A DNA stretch of 64,000 bases from Acidobacteriota bacterium (lineage in GTDB: Bacteria > Acidobacteriota > Terriglobia > Terriglobales > Acidobacteriaceae). Within the stretch, counting starts at the first letter, position 1, and the number at the start of each line of letters is the position of its first letter. The notes beneath the pieces are model-generated. The model had not been told where the DNA came from and searched no databases. It saw only the letters and a list, made by a program, of their open reading frames with translations. The stretch covers positions 1 through 64,000 of the forward strand of contig JAJYUB010000002.1 in the NCBI GenBank assembly GCA_021792795.1, in the 5' to 3' direction. Position numbers and translations under genes: made by a program. This document shows positions 35,050 to 45,234 of this stretch, piece after piece.

Positions 35050-36123
35050 CTAATAGCGAATGTCTGCCATGAGTCGGGTGACTTCCTGCTGCTGCTCCGC
35101 AGTCAGCGGCAACAACGGCAGACGCGCCCGGCCGCCGTAATAACCGTTTAAATCGCACGCGAATTTCAAGCCCGGCACGCCCATTTGGCCGCCGACGATG
35201 TCGGAAGCGGCGCGAATGCGCTCCTGCTTCTCCGCGGCCAAACCGTCATCGCCTTCTTTCCAGGCCATCCATATCTCGCAGCAACATTGCGGCGCACAGG
35301 TGCCAAAGGCAACCACTGCGCCGGAAGCGCCTTCGCGGAACGCCGCATGCATCGTGCCGGCCCCGCCGGTCAAAACGGCGAATCCAACTGCTTTCTGCCG
35401 CGTCTTCATCGCAGCGGGAGCTGCGGCAACAGCAACGGCGGAACTACCCTGCTGCAATGCATCGGCTGCTACAAATCGGGTCGCGGAGTTTGCCGGTTGC
35501 GCTGAGAGCATCCGCTGCGTGACAACGGTGAATGTCGTGGTGACGGTGACCGTCCGCTTTGCAAATTTTGTAGCTTTTACAATGGCGGCAATGTTCTCCA
35601 CATTCCCGCTCGATTCTTTGATTCCGATAATGTTCGGGTGGTGCGCCAGCTCGGCGATCACCTCCACCGGCATGTCGTAGTTTGTGAAGAAAGGTACGTT
35701 ATACAGCAGCACTGGCAGCGGAGAATGGTCCGCGATTGTACGGTAGTACGTCAGCATCTCAAGTTGCGGCCCGTCGGAGCGATGCAGTTGCTTCCGATAG
35801 AAATGCGGCGTGCGCACCAGGACAGCGTCATAGTTGAGTGAAGCAGCGGTCTCCGCCATTGCCAGGGTTTGGCGAACGCTCTCCTGACCCACGCCGGCAA
35901 CCATTGCCTTCTCGGGCGATGCGGCTGCCATCGCCGTGGCAAGGACCTCCCGCTGCTCTTCGCCGCTCAACAGGATGGCTTCGCCGGTGGAACCCAGCAC
36001 CACCATACCAGTCAGTTGAGATCGGGAGTAGAGCGCGACGTTGTGTTCCAGCTTGCGCAAGTAAAGCTTGCCGTCGGGATAAAACGGCGTCGTAATGGGC
36101 GGCAAAATTCCTTCGAGCAGCAT
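35050..36123 (-). CDS. DapA-family lyase/aldolase with a 55-residue insertion
   Basis: 357 aa; the usual length is about 290-305. The TIM-barrel signature is intact: LPPITTPFYPDGKL, GSTGEAILLSGEEQ, YNVPFFTNYDMP (Tyr141) and the Schiff-base Lys169 in IIGIKESSGN. The barrel resumes at GFAVLTGGAGTMHAAF. Between them residues ~191-247 form a Thr/Val- and Ala-rich insertion (TVTVTTTFTVVTQRML, SSAVAVAAAPAAMK) lacking the normal short link. DapA-like relatives include KDG aldolase, NanA and HOGA, so dihydrodipicolinate synthase is not assured. It stands alone, between REP-bearing DNA and a small membrane gene. Confidence 0.85.
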   Translation of the reverse strand: MLLEGILPPITTPFYPDGKLYLRKLEHNVALYSRSQLTGMVVLGSTGEAILLSGEEQREVLATAMAAASPEKAMVAGVGQESVRQTLAMAETAASLNYDAVLVRTPHFYRKQLHRSDGPQLEMLTYYRTIADHSPLPVLLYNVPFFTNYDMPVEVIAELAHHPNIIGIKESSGNVENIAAIVKATKFAKRTVTVTTTFTVVTQRMLSAQPANSATRFVAADALQQGSSAVAVAAAPAAMKTRQKAVGFAVLTGGAGTMHAAFREGASGAVVAFGTCAPQCCCEIWMAWKEGDDGLAAEKQERIRAASDIVGGQMGVPGLKFACDLNGYYGGRARLPLLPLTAEQQQEVTRLMADIRY

Positions 36124-36290
36124 CGTGCTTATTATTGTAGGCGAAGCGATTTACCCGCCGGGAACTTTCCGCTGCCGAGGCGCGTATGTTTCTGGTAGAT
36201 CGCGGCGCCGAAATTGCCGGTATGCGTTCTTCCGTTTCAGGCGCCCCGATGGCCGGAATGCATCACTTTGTTTGGAAGGGAGGACCTACG

Positions 36291-36479
36291 ATGAAATTCT
36301 TATTGTGGTGTGTGCTGCTGATTCTCTGCTGGCCTCTGGCCCTGTTGGCGCTGGTGCTGTACCCAATCGTTTGGCTGCTCTTGCTGCCTTTCAGGTTCGT
36401 GGGCATCGCCGTTCACGGCGTGCTGGAATTGGTCGCAGCCTTGATCTTGCTGCCTGCGCGCCTGCTTCGCGGAGTATAG
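36291..36479 (+). CDS. 62-aa hydrophobic membrane protein
   Basis: Two hydrophobic segments (FLLWCVLLILCWPLALLALV and IVWLLLLPFRFVGIAVHGVL, then ELVAALILLPARLLRG) make nearly the whole sequence membrane-embedded, ending in Arg-rich LLRGV. The ATG at 36291 has GGGAGG 7 nt upstream; the longer frame from 36186 lacks such a site. Function unknown. It is convergent with carB with a 1-bp gap. Confidence 0.75.
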   Translation: MKFLLWCVLLILCWPLALLALVLYPIVWLLLLPFRFVGIAVHGVLELVAALILLPARLLRGV

Positions 36480-36480
36480 G

Positions 36481-39400
36481 TTAGACGCCCGCGGCGATCC
36501 GCGCTGCATGGAGATGCTGCAGCGCATTCACGGAAATTCCCTGTTGTTGCAGGGCCACGATGCCGCCAGCCGCCGCCCGCGCCGCCGCCAGGGTAGTAAT
36601 GGTAGGAATGCGCTGGGTGACGGCGGCCCGGCGAATTGCCTTCTCATCGAAAAACGTGTCCTGACCGCGCGGCGTGTTGATGATCAGTTGGATCCGGTCG
36701 CCTTTAATCAAATCCACGACATTGGGTCGGCCTTCCTTCACCTTGAAAACGCGCTCCACGACGAACCCGGCTTTCTCCAGCACGTCCGCGGTGCCATGGG
36801 TTGCGACCAGTTTGAATCCAAGCTCGACAAACTGCAGTGCCAGGGCCGCGACTGCGGGCTTGTCATGATCGTTCACGCTCAAAAATATCGTCCCTTTCAC
36901 TGGCAGCTTTTGCCCCGCCGATAGCTGCGCCTTGGCGAAGGCCTCGCCGAAGCTGGCAGCCACGCCCATCACTTCGCCGGTCGACTTCATTTCCGGCCCC
37001 AGCACGGTATCGACCCCAGGAAATTTGTTCCACGGAAAGACCGGCGACTTGACAAAGTAGTGTGGGCCGGTTCCAAGCAAGGTTTTACGGTCGATATTTT
37101 CCGAAAGAAACTCGCGCAGCTTGCGGCCGGTCATTAAACGAGCCGCAATCTTGGCCAGAGGAACTCCGGTGGCCTTCGACACATAGGGAACTGTGCGCGA
37201 CGCCCGCGGATTGACTTCGATGACGAAGACGTTTTCACGCTGCACGGCAAATTGGATGTTCACCAATCCAATCACGTTCAGCGCCCGCGCCAGCTTATGG
37301 GTATGCGCGCGAATAGTTGCCAGCACCTGCTCCGACAGGTCTACGCTCGGCATCACGCAGGACGAGTCCCCGGAGTGGATGCCGGCCTCCTCAATATGCT
37401 GCATAATGCCAGCAATCACCACATCGTCCCCATCCGCCAGCGCATCCACGTCGACTTCGATCGCGTCTTCCAGAAAGTGGTCGATCAGCACCGGCCGCTG
37501 CTGCGAATACTCGACCGCCTCCCGCATGTAATGCGTGACCGCTTCGTCATCATAGGCGATGACCATGGCTCGGCCGCCAAGCACGTAGGAAGGCCGCACC
37601 AGCACGGGATATCCGACCCGTCGTGCTCCGGCAACAGCCTCTTCCACGCTGGTGGCCAGCGCGCCAGGCGGTTGCGCAATCTTCAAATCGTCGAGCAGTT
37701 TGCCAAAGCGTTTGCGGTCTTCCGCCAGGTCGATCGACTCCGGCGACGTGCCGATGATCGATACACCGGCAGCCTTCAACGGCAGCGCAAGGTTCAGCGG
37801 AGTTTGTCCGCCAAACTGCACGATCATCCCAATCGGCGCGCCGGACGCTGCTTCGTGCTCGTAAACCTCCAGCACATCTTCATACGTCAACGGCTCAAAA
37901 TAGAGGCGGTCACTGGTGTCGTAATCCGTCGATACAGTTTCCGGATTGCAGTTGACCATGATGGTTTCATAGCCATCCTCCTTCAGCGCAAAGGCAGCGT
38001 GGCAACAGCAATAATCGAACTCAATTCCCTGCCCAATGCGGTTCGGCCCACTCCCCAGAATGATCACTTTTTTCTTCTGGGTTGGAGCGGCTTCATCTTC
38101 TTCGTCGTAGCAGGAGTAAAAATAGGGCGTGAAACTCTCAAATTCCGCTGCGCAGGTGTCCACCAATTTGTAGACCGGCTTCAATTTGTGCCGCAACCGG
38201 AGTTCACGCACCTTAACGGCTGCGTCCGAACCCTCCATGCCCCATACATCCGCCAGCCGCGCGTCGGAAATCCCCATGCGCTTGGCCTTGCGCAACAACT
38301 CCGGCGCGATCGTATCGTAGGTGGTCGTGCCCAGCTCGCCGACACACTCGGTGATCTCTTTAATCTGCTGCAGAAACCACGGGTCCATGGAGGTCATCCA
38401 CGCAACCTCGCGCACCGACTGGCCGCACCGAAACGCATAGCGGATATACGAAAGCCGATCCGGATGAGGCGTGACCAGCCGCTGCGTCAATCGACGAGGC
38501 TCAATCACCTCGGCGCCGATGGCCCTGCCAGTTTCTAGCGACCGAAATGCCTTCATCAAGGATTCTTTGAAGGTCCGTCCGATCGCCATCACTTCGCCGA
38601 CAGACTTCATCTGCGGCCCCAGCCCTTCGTCCGTGCCCGAAAATTTTTCAAATTGCCACTTGGGGATTTTTACGACGACATAATCGATCGTCGGCTCAAA
38701 GCACGACGGCGTCTTTCGTGTAATGTCGTTGGGGATTTCATCCAGCGTGTAGCCGACCGCGAGACGCGCGGCAATCTTCGCAATGGGAAAACCCGTGGCC
38801 TTCGAGGCCAGCGCGGACGATCGCGAAACGCGCGGATTCATTTCAATCACAACCAGGCGTCCGGTCGATGGATGCACGCCAAATTGCACGTTAGAACCGC
38901 CGGTTTCGACGCCGATTTCGCGGATCACCTTGATGGCGGCGTCGCGCATCGCCTGATATTCGCGGTCGGTCAGCGTCTGCGCCGGGGCCACCGTGATCGA
39001 GTCGCCGGTATGCACGCCCATCGGATCGACGTTTTCAATCGAGCAGATAATGATGACGTTATCCGCCAAATCGCGCATTACTTCCAACTCATACTCTTTC
39101 CAGCCCAGCACCGACTCTTCAATCAGGCATTCATGCACCGGTGAAAGATCGAGCCCGCGGGAAAGAATCTCCATCAATTCTTCGCGATTGTAGGCGAGGC
39201 CGCCGCCAGATCCGCCCAGCGTAAACGACGGTCGAATAATCACCGGGAAGCCGATCTTGCCGGCAAACTCCAACCCGTCACGAAGATTGTTGACCAGCGC
39301 GGAACGCGGAACGTCCAAGCCGATGCGACGCATCGCGTCCTTGAACAGCAGCCTATCCTCCGCTTTTTTGATGGCTTCCAACTTGGCGCCGATCAACTCC

Positions 39401-39768
39401 ACACCATACTTTTCGAGGACTCCGGAATCCGACAACTCGACCGCGAGATTCAGGGCCGTCTGGCCGCCGACGGTCGGCAGCAAGGCAAACACGCCGCTGC
39501 GGTTGGCGCTGTTCAGCATCTCTGTCTCAATACGGATGATTTCTTCCAGATATTCCAGCGTCAAGGGCTCGATGTAGGTACGATCCGCCAATTCCGGATC
39601 GGTCATGATGGTGGCGGGATTTGAATTCACCAGCACCACTTCGTAACCGTCAGCCCTGAGCGCTTTGCAGGCCTGTGTGCCGGAATAGTCAAACTCCGCT
39701 GACTGCCCAATTACAATGGGTCCCGAGCCGATCACCAAAATCTTCGTAATGTCATTTCTACGTGGCAT
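36481..39768 (-). CDS. carB: Carbamoyl-phosphate synthase, large subunit
   Basis: 1095 aa. CarB makes carbamoyl phosphate from ammonia (supplied by CarA), bicarbonate and 2 ATP, for pyrimidines and arginine. Two homologous halves: [20 protein letters not shown] and [20 protein letters not shown] begin the pre-ATP-grasp domains. The ATP-grasp regions have [10 protein letters not shown] and [14 protein letters not shown] with EVNPRASRT in the second half, an oligomerisation domain lies between them, and an MGS-like allosteric domain ([20 protein letters not shown]) ends the chain. It is complete. An unrelated membrane ORF separates it from carA. Confidence 0.98.
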   Translation of the reverse strand: MPRRNDITKILVIGSGPIVIGQSAEFDYSGTQACKALRADGYEVVLVNSNPATIMTDPELADRTYIEPLTLEYLEEIIRIETEMLNSANRSGVFALLPTVGGQTALNLAVELSDSGVLEKYGVELIGAKLEAIKKAEDRLLFKDAMRRIGLDVPRSALVNNLRDGLEFAGKIGFPVIIRPSFTLGGSGGGLAYNREELMEILSRGLDLSPVHECLIEESVLGWKEYELEVMRDLADNVIIICSIENVDPMGVHTGDSITVAPAQTLTDREYQAMRDAAIKVIREIGVETGGSNVQFGVHPSTGRLVVIEMNPRVSRSSALASKATGFPIAKIAARLAVGYTLDEIPNDITRKTPSCFEPTIDYVVVKIPKWQFEKFSGTDEGLGPQMKSVGEVMAIGRTFKESLMKAFRSLETGRAIGAEVIEPRRLTQRLVTPHPDRLSYIRYAFRCGQSVREVAWMTSMDPWFLQQIKEITECVGELGTTTYDTIAPELLRKAKRMGISDARLADVWGMEGSDAAVKVRELRLRHKLKPVYKLVDTCAAEFESFTPYFYSCYDEEDEAAPTQKKKVIILGSGPNRIGQGIEFDYCCCHAAFALKEDGYETIMVNCNPETVSTDYDTSDRLYFEPLTYEDVLEVYEHEAASGAPIGMIVQFGGQTPLNLALPLKAAGVSIIGTSPESIDLAEDRKRFGKLLDDLKIAQPPGALATSVEEAVAGARRVGYPVLVRPSYVLGGRAMVIAYDDEAVTHYMREAVEYSQQRPVLIDHFLEDAIEVDVDALADGDDVVIAGIMQHIEEAGIHSGDSSCVMPSVDLSEQVLATIRAHTHKLARALNVIGLVNIQFAVQRENVFVIEVNPRASRTVPYVSKATGVPLAKIAARLMTGRKLREFLSENIDRKTLLGTGPHYFVKSPVFPWNKFPGVDTVLGPEMKSTGEVMGVAASFGEAFAKAQLSAGQKLPVKGTIFLSVNDHDKPAVAALALQFVELGFKLVATHGTADVLEKAGFVVERVFKVKEGRPNVVDLIKGDRIQLIINTPRGQDTFFDEKAIRRAAVTQRIPTITTLAAARAAAGGIVALQQQGISVNALQHLHAARIAAGV

Positions 39769-39783
39769 CAGATTTAATCAGTC

Positions 39784-40549
39784 TCACTTAAAAAATGCAG
39801 TAAATACTGGAGCAAATATTAGATGAAGTGCATTTGCCAGAGCGGCGAGAAAAAAAGTGAACATCGCTGCACCAATCAACTTCTGCCCGGATTTCCGCGC
39901 ACGTTTTCAAGTTATTTTCAATTTCGAAATAGGGGAACCAATACGAATAAAAACGGACGATAAAATTCGCATAGACCAATAGCGATCCGAATAGTGTACT
40001 CGCCAATAGAATTGCACCTAAAGGTGACAGAGGACCACTAAATCGGAATCTCGGGTAAATAACGTGTAATACAGCGAATTCCGTGAACCACATCACCACA
40101 GCAGACAACCAAAACACAATCAAGACGTACTTGTACACAAAACTTCGTATGACAAACTTGTTCTTTTCAAACAGCATTCTAATTTCATTGCTGATCTTAT
40201 GAACCCAAGCCTCGTCTGCAGCATGGACAACAATTTGATTTAACCTTCTGTCGCCAACTTGATCAAAATTAGTGAAACTATTTTGGAGTCGAACTTCCAT
40301 CAGCCGTTGATTATTATCCGCCTGGGCTTGTATGAAAATCGAGCTCAGATCACTAGGGATGCTCGAGACTGGGTATTGAACATGATTGAATTCGACGTTA
40401 TTCAAGGGTGCACAGAAGATATACAGCAAATTTTGCAATGGAAACCCTTCAACAGTCTCTTTGGCGATAGACGAAGTCCGCTCCAACATATCTATGCTGA
40501 TATGGGCCGCTGGGACATTGATAAGATTTTCAACTGTCACTTCTTCCAC
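39784..40549 (-). pseudogene. Membrane protein between carA and carB, probable frameshift at its C-terminus
   Basis: The open frame (GTG 40549 to 39788, 253 aa) has a soluble domain of ~135 residues and TM helices (YVLIVFWLSAVVMWFTEFAV, AILLASTLFGSLLVYANFIV). After FEIENNLKTCA it reads a Cys/Ser-rich, improbable tail. In the +1 frame from about 39895 the same DNA reads KSGQKLIGAAMFTFFLAALA, then NALHLIFAPVFTAFFK and a stop at 39784: a clean final TM segment. A 1-2 nt indel near 39895-39905 is therefore likely, real or a sequencing error. It is clearly A+T-richer than carA and carB. The start lies 13 nt inside carA, so it is translationally coupled. Function unknown; probably acquired. Confidence 0.65.
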
Positions 40550-41679
40550 TCCTCCATCATCTTGCGGAAATCCTGGAAGAGGTAATGCGAATCGTGCGGG
40601 CCGGGGCTGGCCTCCGGATGGTACTGCACGCTGAACAATGGCAGGCTGCGGTGCCGCAATCCCTCCAGCGTGTTGTCATTCAGGTCGATGTGAGTCAGGT
40701 CCACTTCACTCTGCTTCAGCGAATCCGGGTCGACGGCATAGTTGTGATTGTGCGCCGTAATCTCTACCTTGCCGGAGCCGGTGTGCTGCACCGGATGGTT
40801 GCCGCCGTGATGGCCAAATTTCAGCTTGTAGGTTTTCCCGCCAAGCGCCAGTCCGATCAACTGATGACCCAGGCAAATTCCAAACACAGGAGTTTTTCCG
40901 ATCAGCCGGCGAATATTTTCCTGGGCATATTTCACCGGTTCAGGGTCGCCCGGCCCGTTCGACAGAAACACTCCGTTCGGATTCAGCGCCAGCACATCTT
41001 CCGCGGAAGTCGTCGCAGGAACCACGGTGACCCGGCACCCATGCTGCGTCAGCATGCGCAGGATATTGCGCTTGATTCCATAGTCGTACGCAATCACGTG
41101 CAGATTTGGCTCCGGCATGGCGGCTGCGGGGCCGATCGTCAGCGGATCTTCGTTTGCATTCTGCGGGTCTGTCCTGTCCCATTCGTAGCGCACCTTGGTT
41201 GTGACCACGCTGGCCAAGTCGGTCCCGTCCATCTTGCGAATGGAGCGGGCCTTGGCGATCAACACTTCTGGATTCGACTCCAGCGAGGAGATGACGCCTC
41301 GCATCACGCCGTAGGTACGCAAATGCCGCACCAGTGCGCGCGTGTCAATCTCCGAGATGACGGGAATGTTGAATCGCTCCAGGTATTCGTCGGCCACGAG
41401 TTGCGAGCGCCAGTTCGAGCTGACGGGCGAAAATTCACGCGTCACCAAGCCCTCGATGTACGGTCGGCTGGCTTCGTCATCCGCGTTGTTCGTTCCGTAA
41501 TTGCCTATTTGCGGGTTGGTGAGGACAACAATTTGTCCCGCATAGGAAGGGTCGGTGAAAATTTCCTGATAACCGGAAAGCGATGTATTGAAAACAACCT
41601 CGCCGTAGCATTCTGCCTTGGCACCGTAGCCGCGGCCCTGAAAGATACGCCCATCTTCGAGCGCAAGTATGGCCTGCAT
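40537..41679 (-). CDS. carA: Carbamoyl-phosphate synthase, small (glutaminase) subunit
   Basis: 380 aa. An N-terminal CPSase_sm_chain domain ([40 protein letters not shown]) and a class I glutamine amidotransferase domain with the nucleophile in [15 protein letters not shown] and the His/Glu of [10 protein letters not shown]. It hydrolyses glutamine and channels ammonia to CarB. Same strand and 98 bp downstream of lepB, with a foreign-looking ORF between it and carB. Complete. Confidence 0.98.
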   Translation of the reverse strand: MQAILALEDGRIFQGRGYGAKAECYGEVVFNTSLSGYQEIFTDPSYAGQIVVLTNPQIGNYGTNNADDEASRPYIEGLVTREFSPVSSNWRSQLVADEYLERFNIPVISEIDTRALVRHLRTYGVMRGVISSLESNPEVLIAKARSIRKMDGTDLASVVTTKVRYEWDRTDPQNANEDPLTIGPAAAMPEPNLHVIAYDYGIKRNILRMLTQHGCRVTVVPATTSAEDVLALNPNGVFLSNGPGDPEPVKYAQENIRRLIGKTPVFGICLGHQLIGLALGGKTYKLKFGHHGGNHPVQHTGSGKVEITAHNHNYAVDPDSLKQSEVDLTHIDLNDNTLEGLRHRSLPLFSVQYHPEASPGPHDSHYLFQDFRKMMEEWKK

Positions 41680-41777
41680 CGCGTCTCCACGCAGTGGATT
41701 TTATTAATCTTATCAGACTTGACCAGCAATCCCCCTGTGGAAGATGGGGAACGGAAATTTGGAGTTCATGCGTCTTG

Positions 41778-42464
41778 CTAGTGGACGACTCCCATGTCAT
41801 CCGTGGGCCAATAGACAAAAGTTGCCTTGCCATAAATCAGGTTGCGGTTCACGGGGCCAAAGTCGCGGCTGTCGCTGGAAATCAGCCGGTGATCCCCCAT
41901 CACGAAGTATTCGCTCCGGGGCAGAACGGTCTCCGGATAGGACCGATCGTCTCGAAAGCGCATCGGCACATACGGTTCCTTCAGCGCCTTGCCATTCACG
42001 TACACTTGCCCGTCGTCGATGCGCAACCTGTCTCCGGGCACGGCAATCACGCGCTTGATATAGCTTTTCGCCGGATCGAGCGGAAAATGAAAGACCACGA
42101 CATCGTCGCGATGGATCGGTTCGAAATGATATTCAAACTTGTTGATGAACAGCCGTTCCTGGTCTTGCAGGCCGGGCATCATGCTGGTGCCTTCCACCCG
42201 CACCGGCTGGTACAGGAAGGTGATAATCAGAAAAGAAATCGCAATGGCAAACACCAGGTCCCGCGTCCACGTCGACACTGTCAAAGGAGCGGACACTGGC
42301 CTCGCGCCTTCATGGTTTTCGCTTTCTATGTTTGTTGGATCCACCGGAGACAAAGGGAAATTCAACCTCGCTTTTATTTTATCCGAAATGATTCGAGGGC
42401 CAGATTTCGGCGATTCACGCTCATCTCGGTCCAACTGCTTGGGCAATTCCGCAGGATTCGGCAA
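41778..42464 (-). CDS. lepB: Signal peptidase I
   Basis: 228 aa. A ~65-residue cytoplasmic N-terminus (charged, with KARLNFPLSPVDP) precedes one TM helix (LVFAIAISFLIITFLYQPVR). The serine nucleophile is in VEGTSMMPGLQD and the general-base Lys in YIKRVIAVPGDRLRIDDG; box E is MGDHRLISSDSRDFGPV. It cleaves Sec/Tat signal peptides at the outer face of the membrane. The start is 27 bp from the divergent glycosyltransferase start. Confidence 0.96.
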   Translation of the reverse strand: MPNPAELPKQLDRDERESPKSGPRIISDKIKARLNFPLSPVDPTNIESENHEGARPVSAPLTVSTWTRDLVFAIAISFLIITFLYQPVRVEGTSMMPGLQDQERLFINKFEYHFEPIHRDDVVVFHFPLDPAKSYIKRVIAVPGDRLRIDDGQVYVNGKALKEPYVPMRFRDDRSYPETVLPRSEYFVMGDHRLISSDSRDFGPVNRNLIYGKATFVYWPTDDMGVVH

Positions 42465-42491
42465 AATGCTCTAAGCTACATCCAACGTTCT

Positions 42492-43688
42492 ATGCGAATC
42501 GCCTTTTCTACGGGTCGTCCCGCGCACGCCGTGCTGCCGGCAAATCTGCTTGCCAAGCGCGGAGCCCAGGCGACAATCTTTACCGCCGCCTATCGCGCCC
42601 GCTTTCCAAAGCTGGAGCCTGCTGTTCGGCTGCGATGGGTCCCGCAATTCGTACCCTCCCTCCATTTCTTGACCGGTGTGCAGCTCGCTCGCCCCTGGCA
42701 ACGCGCCGACACCGCGTTCTACGACCATCTTGTCGCCGTGCGGATCGCAACCACACGCGACCGCTTCGATATCTTCTGGGCCTGGGCGTCGGGCGCGCTT
42801 GCTTCCGGTCGGGCCGCGCGCCGCCGTGGCGCCAGATTTGTTCTGGACCGCGCCTGCCCCCACGTTGACGCCCAGCAAGCGTTGATTCAGATGGAGTGCG
42901 ATCGACTCGGCGTGCCCTATCAACCCGAGCCGCCCTGGTTCCGCGCCCGTCAGCTCGCCGAATACGATGAAGCCAACATTATCCTGGTGCCGTCCACCTA
43001 CTCACACGGCTCATTTCCTCCCGAATTGCAATCGAAGACGCTGGTGGCGCCACTGTTTGGACGAGTGCCGCTGCAACACGTCATCCATACTTCCAACATA
43101 GCGCCTGTTTCTGCATCGAACGCAAGGAGCGAACGGCAAAGGCCGTTCACGTTCGGCACAGTGGGCGGCCAACCCTTGCGCAAGGGTTTTCTCTACCTGC
43201 TGCAGGCGTGGAAACAACTCCGGTTGCCCAACGCGCGACTGCTTCTTCGCACCGATGCGCCGCTCGATCGATCGCCAGTGCTGCGAGATCTGCTTCGCCA
43301 ACTGCCGAATGTGGAGATAGTTCGATATGTAGAAAACATGAGCGATTTCTACCGTCGCTGCGATGCCTTTGTCTTCCCCACCATCGACGATGGCTTTGGC
43401 ATGGCGCTGCTGGAGGCGATGGCGCTCGGGCTGCCTGCCATTGCCACCACGCATTGCGGCGCCGCAGAATTGTTTACTCCCGGCCAGGACCTGATCGTCG
43501 TCCCAGCGCAGGACGCCGAGCCATTGGCCAGCGCCATGCAATCTCTCTACTCGTCCGATGAAATGCGGGAGCGCCTGCGCGCCAACGCCTTGCGTTCCCT
43601 GCGGCAGATCGAGGGGAATGGAACGTATCAGCTCTACTCAACGACGCTGGACCAGATTCTTGCCGGCTGCAGGCCTGCGACCTTGTAA
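42492..43688 (+). CDS. GT4-family glycosyltransferase
   Basis: 398 aa. GT-B fold: N-terminal MRIAFSTGRPAHAVLPANLL with the flexible AKRGAQATIFTAAYRARFP, and the C-terminal Rossmann half with FGTVGGQPLRKGFLYLLQAW and the donor-binding signature DDGFGMALLEAMALGLPAIA. That EGFG-x-x-x-x-E motif (Asp-Asp-Gly-Phe-Gly here) identifies GT4. The acceptor is unknown; lone GT4 genes act in capsule, LPS or glycolipid synthesis. The start is the ATG at 42492; the much longer upstream frame to 41694 overlaps lepB antisense and is rejected. Confidence 0.9.
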   Translation: MRIAFSTGRPAHAVLPANLLAKRGAQATIFTAAYRARFPKLEPAVRLRWVPQFVPSLHFLTGVQLARPWQRADTAFYDHLVAVRIATTRDRFDIFWAWASGALASGRAARRRGARFVLDRACPHVDAQQALIQMECDRLGVPYQPEPPWFRARQLAEYDEANIILVPSTYSHGSFPPELQSKTLVAPLFGRVPLQHVIHTSNIAPVSASNARSERQRPFTFGTVGGQPLRKGFLYLLQAWKQLRLPNARLLLRTDAPLDRSPVLRDLLRQLPNVEIVRYVENMSDFYRRCDAFVFPTIDDGFGMALLEAMALGLPAIATTHCGAAELFTPGQDLIVVPAQDAEPLASAMQSLYSSDEMRERLRANALRSLRQIEGNGTYQLYSTTLDQILAGCRPATL

Positions 43689-43741
43689 GGGCGCCTTGCA
43701 GCTTCGCGCATAGACCCAGCCTGAGCGGTACAATTCTGGCC

Positions 43742-43975
43742 ATGAGGATGAATCCGAAACGAACATTTATCTCGGCATCGACGGGCTTCGCGCTGCTGGC
43801 GGTGGCGATGGGCGCGGCTGCTGTGGGAGCGATCGCCGTAGGGGCTGTGGCCGTCGGCGCGTTCACCATTGGCAAGTTCGGCATGAGCCAGGGCCGCATT
43901 GAGAAGCTGGAGATTGGCGAGCTGACCTTGGATCGGCTGATGATTCGCGAGCGAACGACAGACGAGCAAGAGTAA
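43742..43975 (+). CDS. Small Ala/Gly-repeat membrane protein
   Basis: 77 aa. Residues 12-45 form a regular hydrophobic run of AVGA/AIAVGAVAVGAFTIGK-type pairs, with Gly every four or five residues, followed by an amphipathic IEKLEIGELTLDRLMIRE segment. The Gly spacing suggests packed helices or a beta-helix rung. It looks like a genuine small gene: ATG at 43742 (MRMNPKR). Function unknown; no operon partner, lying between the glycosyltransferase and REP DNA. Confidence 0.65.
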   Translation: MRMNPKRTFISASTGFALLAVAMGAAAVGAIAVGAVAVGAFTIGKFGMSQGRIEKLEIGELTLDRLMIRERTTDEQE

Positions 43976-44033
43976 ATCCCATATTCTTGTCGATGCTGTA
44001 GCATCACTTGTTACGATGCCCGGAACGATGCCT

Positions 44034-44070
44034 GGTGCCCCATTCAAGCCTTCTTTTGGCTTGAGTTGGG
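44034..44070 (+). repeat. REP-like element, copy 1
   Basis: GGTGCCCCATTCAAGCC, loop TTCTTTT, GGCTTGAGTtGGG. Same palindrome as eight further copies between 46550 and 49241. It lies between the 77-aa membrane gene and the DoxX-like gene. Confidence 0.85.
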
Positions 44071-44163
44071 AAGAAGAAGTTCCACGGATGGACAGAGTTT
44101 CCCTGCTGCTCGCTCGCCTGGTGGCCCTCCATAAGCGCCAATGGAACTTCCCTTTCCAGAATT

Positions 44164-45081
44164 TCAGCCTGCCTTGGGTGGCCCACTTATGTCATGCGTT
44201 GCGCTGGCGAGTGCCAGAATCGTTGCGGCAAACAGCAGCGTATCCGCAAAGTAGTTGATGCCCTCCACCTTGGCTGCGGCGCTGGGGTCGAACATTTGCG
44301 CGATCAGGATGGGCCCGTAGACAAACAAGACGAGCAGCACAATCCATGACCCGAGAGCGGTCGCGGCAAGACGCGTTTTCTTGTTTAGAAGAATGGCTGC
44401 CCCGGCGACGAGGAGAATTGCGCCGGTCACGATGCCGATGACTGGGCGCGCGGGAATATACGCGGGCATGATTTTTTCCAGCGGCACGCCGGGGCAATGC
44501 AGGGGGTGCAGAAAATGCTCGACGCCGTAGAAGATTGCGGCGATGCCGAGGATGATGCGGCCGACGGTGATCAGCTTGCTTCGATTCGGACTGCGCATCA
44601 CGCTGGCTGCGAGGAGCCAGCCTCCAGCGGCGAAGGAAAGCTCGCGGAGAACAAATGTCCAGCCAAACCTGTCTCTGGGATTGGCAAAAGCTCCGCGTAG
44701 ATCCGACATCAGCACAAAAAGAAACATCATTGTGCCGAAGAGCAGGCCGGACCAGAGCACCTGAATTTTGGTGGCGATGCTCAAGGAGGCGGCCAGCAAC
44801 GCGACGCCGACGAAATACGCCCAGAACAAACGCCACGGCATATAGTCGGGCACTGCGGGCAGGACAAAGGCGACGTTCGCAAGATGAAGGGCTCCGAAGA
44901 CCGCCAGGGGAATGGCGAAGCACAAATTGGTTGCGGCGACGAACTTGTCGAGGCGGTAGGCCCGCGCGATGTCGGCCTTCGTGGCCCACAGGGCGATCAG
45001 GAACAGCAGGATGCCGGCGCTGCACATGGCAACCACCGTGCGCGAAGCTCCTAAGAACAGGACGAGAAGGGTTATGTGCAT
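44164..45081 (-). CDS. Tandem DoxX-like membrane protein
   Basis: 305 aa with about eight TM helices arranged as two similar four-helix bundles. The first is about residues 15-140 (GILLFLIALWATKADIARAY, WRLFWAYFVGVALLAASLSI) and the second 165-300 (VGRIILGIAAIFYGVEHFLH, MPAYIPARPVIGIVTGAILL). The G-x-x-x-x-x-x-x-F-H-x-L pattern near each first helix recalls DoxX/DoxD. The family has roles in sulfur and quinone-linked oxidation but here no partner is present. It is flanked by REP copy 1 and, upstream, the 21-bp tandem repeats. Confidence 0.8.
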   Translation of the reverse strand: MHITLLVLFLGASRTVVAMCSAGILLFLIALWATKADIARAYRLDKFVAATNLCFAIPLAVFGALHLANVAFVLPAVPDYMPWRLFWAYFVGVALLAASLSIATKIQVLWSGLLFGTMMFLFVLMSDLRGAFANPRDRFGWTFVLRELSFAAGGWLLAASVMRSPNRSKLITVGRIILGIAAIFYGVEHFLHPLHCPGVPLEKIMPAYIPARPVIGIVTGAILLVAGAAILLNKKTRLAATALGSWIVLLVLFVYGPILIAQMFDPSAAAKVEGINYFADTLLFAATILALASATHDISGPPKAG

Positions 45082-45171
45082 GGGTGTGGGCGTTGCATTC
45101 GAGCGCTAGATCATCAATATAGCTTTGAATTGTAGCTATGGGTAGCGGGCGGAGTTTTCGGGGTTCAAGGC

Positions 45172-45234
45172 AAGCTAGTTGAAGGATTGTGCAAGCCAAT
45201 TGAAGGATTGTGCGGGACAATTGAAGTATTGTGC
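45172..45234 (+). repeat. Three 21-bp tandem repeats
   Basis: Units start at 45172, 45193 and 45214, each resembling AAGCyArTTGAAGGATTGTGC; the third has GGGACAATTGAAGTATTGTGC. The last four bases overlap the GTG start of the AbiEi-like gene. Iterated 21-bp spacing equals two helical turns, which fits a cooperative operator. Confidence 0.75.

Noticed and set aside
37252-38538. 428-codon plus-strand frame
   Set aside because: Antisense shadow of carB.
41694-42491. N-terminal extension of the glycosyltransferase
   Set aside because: The open frame runs antisense through lepB; the GT4 fold begins at the ATG at 42492.
45172-45234. CRISPR-like tandem repeat
   Set aside because: Three 21-bp units with no spacers between them; better read as an operator.
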